A stretch of 12,653 nucleotides of DNA from Rhodospirillaceae bacterium (GTDB lineage: Bacteria; Pseudomonadota; Alphaproteobacteria; Rhodospirillales; Magnetovibrionaceae), in NCBI GenBank assembly GCA_002401565.1, contig NVTL01000029.1, positions 1,706-14,358 of the forward strand, given 5' to 3'. The translations under genes and the position numbers were made by a program. The notes under the pieces were generated by a model that did no database searches, had not been told where the DNA came from, and saw only the letters and a program-made list of their open reading frames with translations. Positions 1 through 6,696 of the stretch are shown one piece after another; within the stretch, counting starts at the first letter, position 1; each line of letters opens with the position of its first letter.

Positions 1-1182
1 TTCGATGGTGTGATGGCAATAAGCACACATGGTGACAATGGTTTTGGCTTGGACTTTTTCAAATTGGCGTTTCTTGCACCCGAAAGCTTTTTTACGCAGG
101 GCCTCAGCCCGAACGTTTGAGCCAACGCCACCACCACCACTGCAACACCAATTCCAAAGTCCAGCGTCTTCGGTTTCAACAAAATCTGCGGCAACCATGT
201 TGAGTAGCCTGCGAGGCTCTGCGTCTATTCCTCCGCGACGATTGATTTGACAAGGATCATGAAACGTCACCCGGTCGGCAAACTTCCCCCTTGTTTTAAG
301 GCGACCTTGGGCGCGCAATTGATCTAAAAGTTCGATGATATGAATGACCTCAAAATCATACGCTCGACCAATCAAATTAGGACCTTCCCAACGCAAGGCC
401 TGATAAGCATGTCCGCATTCCGGACTGATGACGCCTTTGACGCCAAGTTTTTCCGCCGCATCGACAACCCGCTGCACCAAAGTTCGGGCGATATCTTGAC
501 TGCCGATTTGAACGCCAACATTCGAAGCCTCAAAGCTTTCGCTTGAGATCGTCCACGAAACTCTAGCTTGTTTAAACACACGCGCCATGGCCCCAATCAC
601 GCCGGGATATTCAGCCGTTTCCTGAGCCGATAAAATGACCATATAATCCACATTGGGCGTATCAAACGTAATCTCGATACCGGTATCTTTTTGGGCATGA
701 GCAACTTGCGCCCGCAGTGCCGGCAACAATTTTCCCATGGGGCTTCCTAAATTCAGATGCCGATCTGCCGCCTCGGTGAGCTCAATTGGGCATTGTCCCG
801 CCGCACTCATGCCTTCGCGCATTTTGCGCAACATATAGGTAAGGTCAATGCCCACGGGACACACCAACGAACACCGTCCACACAGTGTGCAGGAATCATA
901 AACCAACGGTTCCCAAGCACGAAAATCATCATGCGTAATTTTTTTTGTTAAGCCCAACGCCGTAGCGATACGACCCAACACCGTAAATTCATTGCGCCAA
1001 ATTCGCCGCAAAAGGTCCAGTTTGTAAATAGGTGTGTACTGTGGGTCTTTGGTTTCGACATAAAACAAACAGGCCTCGGCACATAGACCGCAATGCACAC
1101 AACTGTTGAAAAAAGCCGCCACCGGAGCGTCAATTTGTTGACGCAGAGCCTTCAGGCCGTTTTTGAGCGTTGCCTCGGTCAT
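1..1182 (-). CDS. HdrD/DsrK-like iron-sulfur protein with CCG domain (partial, 3' end off window)
   Basis: The frame is open for 394 codons from an ATG at 1182 to the window edge, so the C-terminus is missing. Two ferredoxin-type [4Fe-4S] motifs are visible: CVHCGLCAEAC at residues 28-38 and CTLCGRCSLVCPVGI at 98-112. A cysteine-rich CCG domain follows, with DPCQ, then WCCSGGGG 34 residues later, then CAYC 38 residues further. This matches the CX(31-39)CC...CXXC pattern that holds the unusual [4Fe-4S] cluster of HdrB/HdrD/DsrK. An earlier CCG-like repeat is degenerate, with ECGHAY and no CC pair. Proteins of this family exchange electrons between a membrane cytochrome b and a disulfide, trisulfide or similar substrate in the cytoplasm. 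The start overlaps the stop of the cytochrome b gene (ATGA) and has AAGGGGG upstream, so the two are translationally coupled, as expected for a DsrMK/HdrDE-like pair. The substrate is unknown. A glycolate-oxidase-FeS-like or LutA-like protein is the main alternative. Confidence 0.85.
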   Translation of the reverse strand, partial: MTEATLKNGLKALRQQIDAPVAAFFNSCVHCGLCAEACLFYVETKDPQYTPIYKLDLLRRIWRNEFTVLGRIATALGLTKKITHDDFRAWEPLVYDSCTLCGRCSLVCPVGIDLTYMLRKMREGMSAAGQCPIELTEAADRHLNLGSPMGKLLPALRAQVAHAQKDTGIEITFDTPNVDYMVILSAQETAEYPGVIGAMARVFKQARVSWTISSESFEASNVGVQIGSQDIARTLVQRVVDAAEKLGVKGVISPECGHAYQALRWEGPNLIGRAYDFEVIHIIELLDQLRAQGRLKTRGKFADRVTFHDPCQINRRGGIDAEPRRLLNMVAADFVETEDAGLWNWCCSGGGGVGSNVRAEALRKKAFGCKKRQFEKVQAKTIVTMCAYCHHTIE

Positions 1183-1844
1183 GACTTGGCCCCCTTATGG
1201 CCTTGGATCGCCCCGTTATAATACCGCGCCATAAAAGTCGTGACGCCATGCATCAATTTGGTGAACGGAAATGCCACCATCAACATTTCCGCCGAAAGAA
1301 AATGCAGGGTTTTCATCAACACCGGAACATCGGTTAAATCATGTGCCGACATATACCCTGTCACCAAAGGTGAAAAAGTCAAAGCCCAAACGGCATAATC
1401 GCCCATGGTGGAAATTTTTCGCCGCACCGGGTGGGCAATTCGCGTGATCAACAAAACCATCAAGGCCAACATGGTGATAACGGAAATGTCGGCAATAACC
1501 GATCTGGGCCAGCGTGACCACGGCAGATAGAACAAGTCATCTAACACGCGCATGTGGGCAGAATAAAACAACACGATGACAAAAAAACCAATATGAAACA
1601 GCCACCCGCCAATGTGAATAACCGGCGCGCGTTTGACCATACCCGGGGCCGGAGCCGTTCGGGTAAAGATGGTTTTCAAACCTTGGGCAACAGCATTTCC
1701 TCTGGCGGGGGCAAGGTTCGGTTTTCGACCGATAAAGACGATTTCGCCAAGGCGCAACGCGATGCCTAAACCAAAAATTAGGCTGGCAATATCAAGCCCC
1801 GGCCCACGCGACCAATCCAGAAGTTCATAGGAAATATCGTTCAT
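1179..1844 (-). CDS. NarI/DsrM-type membrane cytochrome b subunit
   Basis: This is a 221-residue membrane protein with about five predicted transmembrane segments (roughly residues 16-38, 76-95, 118-136, 150-166 and 180-200). The size and layout fit the NarI/DsrM/HdrE/TmcC family of di-haem b subunits, which connect the quinone pool to an attached soluble iron-sulfur subunit. Histidines lie in or near helix 2 (H77, H84, H97) and helix 5 (H181 and H199). The 18-residue spacing of H181 and H199 equals that of the two helix-5 haem ligands in NarI. The gene lies 21 bases after the CBS gene, has an AGGGATAGGTG ribosome-binding region, and overlaps the HdrD-like gene by four bases. No catalytic nitrate reductase subunit is present, so a nitrate-reductase label would mislead. 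Haem number and ligands are inferred from spacing only. Confidence 0.8.
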   Translation of the reverse strand: MNDISYELLDWSRGPGLDIASLIFGLGIALRLGEIVFIGRKPNLAPARGNAVAQGLKTIFTRTAPAPGMVKRAPVIHIGGWLFHIGFFVIVLFYSAHMRVLDDLFYLPWSRWPRSVIADISVITMLALMVLLITRIAHPVRRKISTMGDYAVWALTFSPLVTGYMSAHDLTDVPVLMKTLHFLSAEMLMVAFPFTKLMHGVTTFMARYYNGAIQGHKGAKS

Positions 1845-1865
1845 TTTTTCACCTATCCCTCAATC

Positions 1866-2258
1866 TTAGAAATCGTCTTCGATCAGGGCTTTCAAAATAT
1901 CGTGACGGCTGACCTGACCAGCCAATTTACCATTATACAAAACAGGGAACCTGCGATACGGTGCGTTGAGGAAATGTTCCGTTGCGCTGATCAGATCGGT
2001 ACCCGCGTCTAGGGTATGAACATCCTTGCTCATATATTGATGCACCGGACCGCCCCGGTCTTGATGATAGGCCGTGCTGAAAATAATTTTCAGGCCATCT
2101 TTTTTAGACAAAACACCCACCAGGTTTCCATCGTTATCAACTACGGGGGCTCCCGAAATTCGTTTTTCCAATAATATATGAATGGCTTTGTGAATGTCCG
2201 TATCCGGCGCAAAAATCACCAATTTGGTGGCCATGATATCTGAAATCATGCGGGTCAT
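1866..2258 (-). CDS. Two-CBS-domain protein
   Basis: This 130-residue soluble protein consists of two CBS repeats and nothing else. The first covers about residues 6-60 and includes ISGAPVVDNDGNLVGVLS. The second covers about 75-128 and includes RRFPVLYNGKLAGQVSRHD. Such paired CBS modules usually bind adenine nucleotides (AMP, ATP, SAM, sometimes NAD) and report energy state to a partner protein. The ATG overlaps the nqrM stop codon, and GAGG stands about six bases upstream, so it is co-translated with the Nqr-like genes. Its place between nqrM and the cytochrome b/HdrD-like pair suggests a regulatory subunit of the complex, but no partner domain is fused. The ligand cannot be told from the sequence. 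Confidence 0.85.
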   Translation of the reverse strand: MTRMISDIMATKLVIFAPDTDIHKAIHILLEKRISGAPVVDNDGNLVGVLSKKDGLKIIFSTAYHQDRGGPVHQYMSKDVHTLDAGTDLISATEHFLNAPYRRFPVLYNGKLAGQVSRHDILKALIEDDF

Positions 2259-2410
2259 ATTTCCTCATCCTTTTTACAAAGTGGGCAATTTTTTAACACA
2301 GCATTTCCCCCGCACGAGGCTTTGAACGTTCCTCGTCCAAACAAAACACCAACAGCCAATGCCATCATGGCGAAAAAAATAATTGCAAAGGTCAGAATGA
2401 ATGTTGTCAT
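2255..2410 (-). CDS. nqrM: NqrM-like Na+-NQR maturation protein
   Basis: This is a 51-residue protein read from ATG at 2410. It has one N-terminal transmembrane helix (residues 4-24), then FKASCGGNAVLKNCPLC and a short charged tail. The helix followed by a SCGG and CxxC segment is typical of NqrM (DUF539), which helps insert iron for the [2Fe-2S] cluster held between NqrD and NqrE. Cysteines are C33, C42 and C45; from memory most NqrM proteins have four, so one may be missing. It lies five bases after nqrF, where nqrM is often found, and its TGA overlaps the ATG of the CBS gene. Its presence argues that the NqrD/NqrE cluster is really assembled. Confidence 0.85.
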   Translation of the reverse strand: MTTFILTFAIIFFAMMALAVGVLFGRGTFKASCGGNAVLKNCPLCKKDEEI

Positions 2411-2415
2411 GTCTT

Positions 2416-3588
2416 TTATGTTCCAAAATCATCGCTGATAACATTGTCCGTTGGCACACCAAGTTTGTCCAGCATGGTGCGCACGGCTTGTATCATCAAC
2501 GGTGGTCCACACAAATAATACTCACAATTTTCAGGTGCCGGGTGGCGGCTTAAATATTTTCGATAAACAGCCTCGTGGATAAATCCAGTTTCTCCGTTCC
2601 ATTCGTCTTCGGGTCTGGGATCTGAAAGAACCGGGTGCCATGAAAAATTTTCATACCGCACGGCCAAGGTTTCCATCTCGGCGGCGTAATACAAATCTTC
2701 TTGGGCACGGGCACCATACCAATACCGAATTACCCGTTTGGTTTTTAATCGTTCAAGTTGATCATGCACATGGGCATAAAGCGGAGCCATACCAACGCCG
2801 CCGCCGATGAAGATCATTTCGCGATCTGTGTCTTGCACAAAGAAATTTCCAAAGGGCCCCGTGACTTCAACTTCAGCACCTTTGGTCAACCCAAACAAAT
2901 ACGAAGACACTACACCGGGCGGAGCATCAGGAGCATTACCCGGGGCCAAGGCCAAACGGATATTGAGAATCAGAACACCTTTATCATCAGGACGGTTAAC
3001 CAGAGAATACGCACGGGTTTGTGGATCGGTGCTTTGAGCCTTCAGGGCGCGTAGCCCCAAACGTTGCCACGTCGGTTCATATTCGGATTGTATTTGTATT
3101 TGAGAAAAGGAAAGCTTAAATGCGGGGGCGGAAATTAAAATATAATTTCCCGCAGAAATAACACCGCGATCAAAGGTGGAAATATCTAAAACAATTTCCT
3201 TGATCAGCGGAGCCAACGTGCGTGTTTTAAGGACCGGACAAACCCAAGTTTTGGCGCTGAGCTGGCCTTGATCTACGGTGATGTTAAAATCTTCGCGCAC
3301 CACAAACTGACACGCAAGACGATCACCGTCATCATTGGTTCCCGAAATATTAACCTGGCATAAAGCACAGGTGCCCGCGCCGCCACAAGACGTTGGCAAA
3401 TGGATGTCATTTTGACTTAAAACACTGAGTAACTTTTCCCCTAAAATACCTTCGATTATCCGATCATTGTTGACGGTGATGCGGATAATTTTGTTGCCCC
3501 AAATGATTGCGCGCGCGCCTATAATTATCAAGACCAAGGCCATAATCAGGCTGGTAAAAACGATCGTTCCTAGAAGTATCTCGTTCAT
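2416..3588 (-). CDS. nqrF: Na+-NQR subunit F (NADH dehydrogenase, FAD and [2Fe-2S])
   Basis: This 390-residue protein has the complete NqrF layout: an N-terminal membrane anchor (about 4-30), a plant-type ferredoxin domain, an FAD domain with RAYS (192-195), an NADH-binding lobe with GGGVGMAP (262-269) and CGPP (360-363), and the family's terminal DDFG. It oxidises NADH in the cytoplasm and passes electrons through FAD and the [2Fe-2S] cluster into the membrane subunits. The cluster cysteines are C68, C74, C77 and C93. The loop between the third and fourth cysteine is 16 residues shorter than in Vibrio-type NqrF as I recall it (spacing 16 rather than 32), which explains the slightly short protein. 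It lies six bases after nqrE; GGGTGA upstream, overlapping the nqrE stop, serves as ribosome-binding site. Confidence 0.95.
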   Translation of the reverse strand: MNEILLGTIVFTSLIMALVLIIIGARAIIWGNKIIRITVNNDRIIEGILGEKLLSVLSQNDIHLPTSCGGAGTCALCQVNISGTNDDGDRLACQFVVREDFNITVDQGQLSAKTWVCPVLKTRTLAPLIKEIVLDISTFDRGVISAGNYILISAPAFKLSFSQIQIQSEYEPTWQRLGLRALKAQSTDPQTRAYSLVNRPDDKGVLILNIRLALAPGNAPDAPPGVVSSYLFGLTKGAEVEVTGPFGNFFVQDTDREMIFIGGGVGMAPLYAHVHDQLERLKTKRVIRYWYGARAQEDLYYAAEMETLAVRYENFSWHPVLSDPRPEDEWNGETGFIHEAVYRKYLSRHPAPENCEYYLCGPPLMIQAVRTMLDKLGVPTDNVISDDFGT

Positions 3589-3594
3589 ATCATG

Positions 3595-4197
3595 TCACCC
3601 AAAATTCAGGCTGCCAAACGTGGCAAAACCCATGGACATCAATCCGGTCAAAATGAAGGCCAGACCTAAACCTCGCAATCCTTTCGGGACCAAACGTTCA
3701 TCCACGCGTTCGCGCAAGGCGGCCAATGCCCAAATTGCCAACGCCCAACCTAACCCCGCGCCAAAACCATAAACGATGCTTTCGGAAAAATTATAATGCC
3801 GTTCGACCATAAACAGGCTGGCCCCCAAAATCGCACAATTGACGGTGATCAGGGGCAGGTAGATTCCCAAAGCACGATACAGACGCGGAAAGAACCGATC
3901 CAATATCATTTCCAAAATTTGAACCGTGGCGGCGATCACACCGATGGCGGCAATCAAGGTCAAAAAGCTTAAATTCATTTCGCCAAGACCTGCCCAATCC
4001 AGAGCCCCTTCTTCGAGTACGCTATGAAAGATAAGATTGTTGATGGGGACCGTGATGGTTTCCACGGCAATCATGGCAAGGCCCAAACCAAACGCCGTTT
4101 CAAAATGTTTGGACACGGCCAAAAACGTGCACATGCCAAGGAAATAGGCGAGCGCCAGATTTTCGCTAAATATTGCGGTGAGCAGGATATCTATCAT
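3595..4197 (-). CDS. nqrE: Na+-NQR subunit E
   Basis: This 200-residue integral membrane protein has about six helices and is very close to canonical Nqr[11 protein letters not shown] near residue 21, [13 protein letters not shown] near 92 and ITVNCAILG near 117. C23 and C121 correspond to the two NqrE cysteines that, with two from NqrD, hold the intramembrane [2Fe-2S] cluster. E96 corresponds to the acidic residue implicated in Na+ uptake in Vibrio NqrE (E95). Length is normal for the family. The ATG overlaps the nqrD stop (ATGA), so translation is coupled. With the cysteines and acidic residue kept, the central electron path of the complex looks functional. RnfA is the related alternative, but the segments match NqrE better. 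Confidence 0.95.
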   Translation of the reverse strand: MIDILLTAIFSENLALAYFLGMCTFLAVSKHFETAFGLGLAMIAVETITVPINNLIFHSVLEEGALDWAGLGEMNLSFLTLIAAIGVIAATVQILEMILDRFFPRLYRALGIYLPLITVNCAILGASLFMVERHYNFSESIVYGFGAGLGWALAIWALAALRERVDERLVPKGLRGLGLAFILTGLMSMGFATFGSLNFG

Positions 4198-4835
4198 GAT
4201 GCATCCTCTTGTTTCTGAGCTTCATCCGCTTGATCCGGTCGCAAAGTCCGCACCACCCACACCAACAATCCCAACAGAAAAAAAGCACTGGGCGGCAGGG
4301 CCATCATTTGCAACGGCGTAAACCATCCCCCATCATCAACCAAGGGCAAGATGGTTTGGCCCATCAAAGTTCCCGCCGACAACAGTTCCCGTATGGTGCC
4401 AATCAACAGCAATATCCAGCCATAGCCAAGCGCATTGCCAATGCCATCCCACAAGCTGGGCAACGGTGGGTTTTTCATGGCAAAGGCTTCGGCGCGCGCC
4501 AGAACAATGCAGTTGGTGACGATCAAACCAACAAACACGCTGAGCCGCTTGCTGATTTCAAACAAATAAGCCTGCAAGATCAAATCAACAATGATCACCA
4601 ACGATGCAATGATTGTGATTTGCACAATCAAGCGAATATTTTGTGGGATATGATTGCGAATCAGGCTGATCGTAGCGTTTGAAAGGCTCAGCACAAAAAT
4701 AAGGGCGGCACTCATCACCAACGATGTGGTCAGCGATGTGGTCACCGCCAAGGCCGAACAAATACCCAACACATGAAGCGTCACGGGGTTGCTGGTGAGA
4801 ATGGGATCAAGCAAGGGGGCGTGGTTTTTGGTCAT
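4194..4835 (-). CDS. nqrD: Na+-NQR subunit D
   Basis: This 213-residue membrane protein has about six helices and matches NqrD closely: [11 protein letters not shown] near residue 25, [18 protein letters not shown] near 103 and [13 protein letters not shown] near 122. C26 and C109 are the expected NqrD ligands of the [2Fe-2S] cluster shared with NqrE. D84 and D130 correspond to Vibrio NqrD D88 and D133, residues linked to Na+ handling. The ATG overlaps the nqrC stop and the TGA overlaps the nqrE start, both as ATGA, so the three genes are translationally coupled. No truncation or unusual feature is seen, in contrast to the NqrB-like subunit. Confidence 0.95.
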   Translation of the reverse strand: MTKNHAPLLDPILTSNPVTLHVLGICSALAVTTSLTTSLVMSAALIFVLSLSNATISLIRNHIPQNIRLIVQITIIASLVIIVDLILQAYLFEISKRLSVFVGLIVTNCIVLARAEAFAMKNPPLPSLWDGIGNALGYGWILLLIGTIRELLSAGTLMGQTILPLVDDGGWFTPLQMMALPPSAFFLLGLLVWVVRTLRPDQADEAQKQEDAS

Positions 4836-5572
4836 GACCCCGCCTCTAATTTCAAACGTTCAAGATAAGGGCCATAACCATCGGGACCCAACCAAAACTG
4901 CAATAAATCATTGATACCCCACCCCGTGCGCGTGGCGCCGGTTATGCCATCAACTTGATACACACCTTCACTTTTACCTTTGACGATTTTTATGCGGATT
5001 ACGCCATTTTCATCTATGGTATTTTTGCCTTTCCACAGATCCTGCCACTCTTTTTCCATGATCCTTGCCCCCATGCCGGGACTTTCATCTTGTTGATGAA
5101 ATGTCAGCGCCGCAATGGTTTTCAGGTCGCTCTTTAACGCCAGATAACCTTTCATCATAGATTTGTAACCAACGCCACGGATCGGCAAAACCACAAGTTG
5201 AAGTCGACCGTCTTGTCGCAGCTCATAAACTTCAAAAACGCCTTCGACCTGTTGCAGGCCTGCCAGATCCAGTTCAGGTTTCAACAGGGTTTGATCCTGT
5301 GTTTTTCGATTTGCATATTCCCCCGTGGTGCGATTGACCCACCGTTGTTGGGGGAACCCTGCGCCAATACCGTCCAACATTTCGATCATTGCCGATACAC
5401 GGGCTTGCAAACGATTTTTATCGTGAAGCGGCTTTAAAGTGACCGCAGCCAGCGAGACAATCACCGAACACACCAGGGCCACCAAAAACGCCACACCCAA
5501 AGTCTTAAGCGGGGTCGTGTTTGGTAAGGCCAAAAAAGATCGCCAAATATTCAGGGGGTTAAGATTACGCAT
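4832..5572 (-). CDS. nqrC: Na+-NQR subunit C (covalent FMN)
   Basis: This 246-residue protein has one N-terminal transmembrane helix (about 24-47) and a large periplasmic FMN-binding domain. Near the C-terminus is [13 protein letters not shown], which fits the D-x-x-[ST]-G-A-T signal recognised by the flavin transferase ApbE. FMN would be attached through a phosphoester to T215. No apbE is in the window. In the standard path NqrC receives electrons from the NqrD/NqrE cluster and passes them to the FMN on NqrB, but that acceptor site is missing here. I chose the ATG at 5572, which has GGGGGA six bases upstream; a GTG directly before it (5575) would add one residue. The start overlaps the nqrB-like stop by eight bases. 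Confidence 0.93.
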   Translation of the reverse strand: MRNLNPLNIWRSFLALPNTTPLKTLGVAFLVALVCSVIVSLAAVTLKPLHDKNRLQARVSAMIEMLDGIGAGFPQQRWVNRTTGEYANRKTQDQTLLKPELDLAGLQQVEGVFEVYELRQDGRLQLVVLPIRGVGYKSMMKGYLALKSDLKTIAALTFHQQDESPGMGARIMEKEWQDLWKGKNTIDENGVIRIKIVKGKSEGVYQVDGITGATRTGWGINDLLQFWLGPDGYGPYLERLKLEAGS

Positions 5573-6359
5573 CACCTTTCCCCCAATTTAGCAAACGGTC
5601 AAACAACGGGGCAAACAATCCGCTCAACAATATCGCAAAAATAACACCGTCCGATTGCTCTGGACTGGTGACGCGAATGCTGACGACCAAACTGCCAATC
5701 AAAAGGCCGTAAAGCATTTGGGCACGCATTGTATGCGGAGCACAGTCTTTTGCCGCCGCCATAAACACAACGCCCACCGTAAATGTGCCCAGAACAAAAT
5801 GCCCCCACCACGGCACAGAGGAGGAAGGTCCAATGAATTCCACAGCCAAGGCAACACCCGCCAGGGCCCCAATCAAAACAGGCCAAGCCAGATCTTTTTT
5901 CCACAGCAACCAAACCGCACCGGGCAGGCAGGACAAAGCCAAAAGAACATTCGGAGCCGTATAAACAACCCACAACACTTCGAACCCGCCTTTGGGGAAT
6001 GAAAAAATGGCAAAAGCCACGGCGATCAGTGCCGGGGGTAAAATGGCTCGTCCGCCAAAAATCTCACGCCCGAACACCCAACCAAAACTAATAGCCAAGG
6101 CCGTAGTCCCCAAGCCGACGGACGCTGGCAATAAAATGGCAAACAACATTGCAAAATGTAGCTGAGCGATTTGAAGGCTTTGCCCAAATTGTTTTTTGAA
6201 AAGAGCCGTCCACAAATAGGCAAGAACAAAGGCCATAACCAAAAAGGTCAACCGTTGCAGGACGATATCAGGGTTATCTTGATAAAAACGAACCACCAAC
6301 GGCGGGCCAAGCGCAAGCCCCAGTGCAATGTCTTTTTTATGATCCTCGTACATGAACAT
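5565..6359 (-). CDS. nqrB: NqrB-like membrane subunit, shortened, no FMN-attachment motif
   Basis: This hydrophobic protein of about 264 residues resembles the C-terminal two thirds of NqrB: FGREIFGG (97-103), PWWGHFVLGTF (183-193) and FAILLSGLFAPLFD (241-254). The last Asp, D254, corresponds to Vibrio NqrB D397. Canonical NqrB is about 410 residues. Here roughly 100 N-terminal residues are absent, and so is the block carrying the S-G-A-T FMN threonine: the sequence runs from SFPKGGFEVLW (120-130) nearly straight into the next helix. The glycine pair before the W-x-x-LF helix is Ala-Tyr here, with Thr where Vibrio has E144, and the usual ATDP-VSA segment reads AAAKDCAP. The ATG at 6359 is preferred, with GGGA nine bases upstream. 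A TTG at 6374 would add five residues, and an in-frame TAA six codons before that TTG excludes a longer protein. RnfD-like descent is possible, but RnfD also carries FMN. Confidence 0.85.
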   Translation of the reverse strand: MFMYEDHKKDIALGLALGPPLVVRFYQDNPDIVLQRLTFLVMAFVLAYLWTALFKKQFGQSLQIAQLHFAMLFAILLPASVGLGTTALAISFGWVFGREIFGGRAILPPALIAVAFAIFSFPKGGFEVLWVVYTAPNVLLALSCLPGAVWLLWKKDLAWPVLIGALAGVALAVEFIGPSSSVPWWGHFVLGTFTVGVVFMAAAKDCAPHTMRAQMLYGLLIGSLVVSIRVTSPEQSDGVIFAILLSGLFAPLFDRLLNWGKGDA

Positions 6360-6374
6360 ATCGCCTGATCCCAA

Positions 6375-6696
6375 AAAATGTTCAAACGGTTATGAAGCAA
6401 AAGCATAGCATTAATAGTTACATGGATTTATCTGTTTCACAATCGCCAATCAGGTCAGAACAAGGAACGTATGAACACGACAATTATGCGCATGCCCGTC
6501 CCCCACATCCGACAATAAAATTCCGCTGAGTAACGTGATCTGTTCTTTAGGTGGCTTGTTTAAGTGAACCACGACTGCAATACGTGAGTGAGGGAAAACA
6601 TCATGCAACCTGTTGATATACAATGCCTATTATTTCTCCCTCCCATTGCATTAAGAGCCTGAAAGCCCATCGATCTTGGACAACGACTGGCGGCGT
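6375..6696. other. Intergenic region upstream of the nqr-like operon
   Basis: These 322 bases separate the hybrid kinase stop from the nqrB-like start and should contain the promoter of the nqr-like operon and the end of the kinase transcript. I see no strong hairpin with a T-run after the kinase. A weak minus-strand promoter candidate has TTGTGA near 6440 and AACTAT about 17 bases further downstream. A stop-free stretch on the minus strand (6623 to 6450, 57 codons from a TTG) follows a purine-rich GGGAGGGAG but has no ATG and no recognisable similarity. No trace of nqrA is visible in any frame I read. Confidence 0.5.

Noticed and set aside
1179..1844. Calling the cytochrome b a nitrate reductase gamma subunit
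   Set aside because: The fold matches, but no NarG, NarH or NarJ gene is present, and the partner is an HdrD/DsrK-like protein.
6551..6572. GTGG/CCAC hairpin in the nqr upstream region
   Set aside because: Only four closing pairs with a large loop and no T-run; not a terminator or a clear operator.
6450..6623. Minus-strand stop-free frame of 57 codons from a TTG, preceded by a purine-rich GGGAGGGAG
   Set aside because: It has no ATG, the purine run is about 12 bases from the TTG, and no family resemblance is seen. A frame this short is expected by chance. It does not resemble NqrA.
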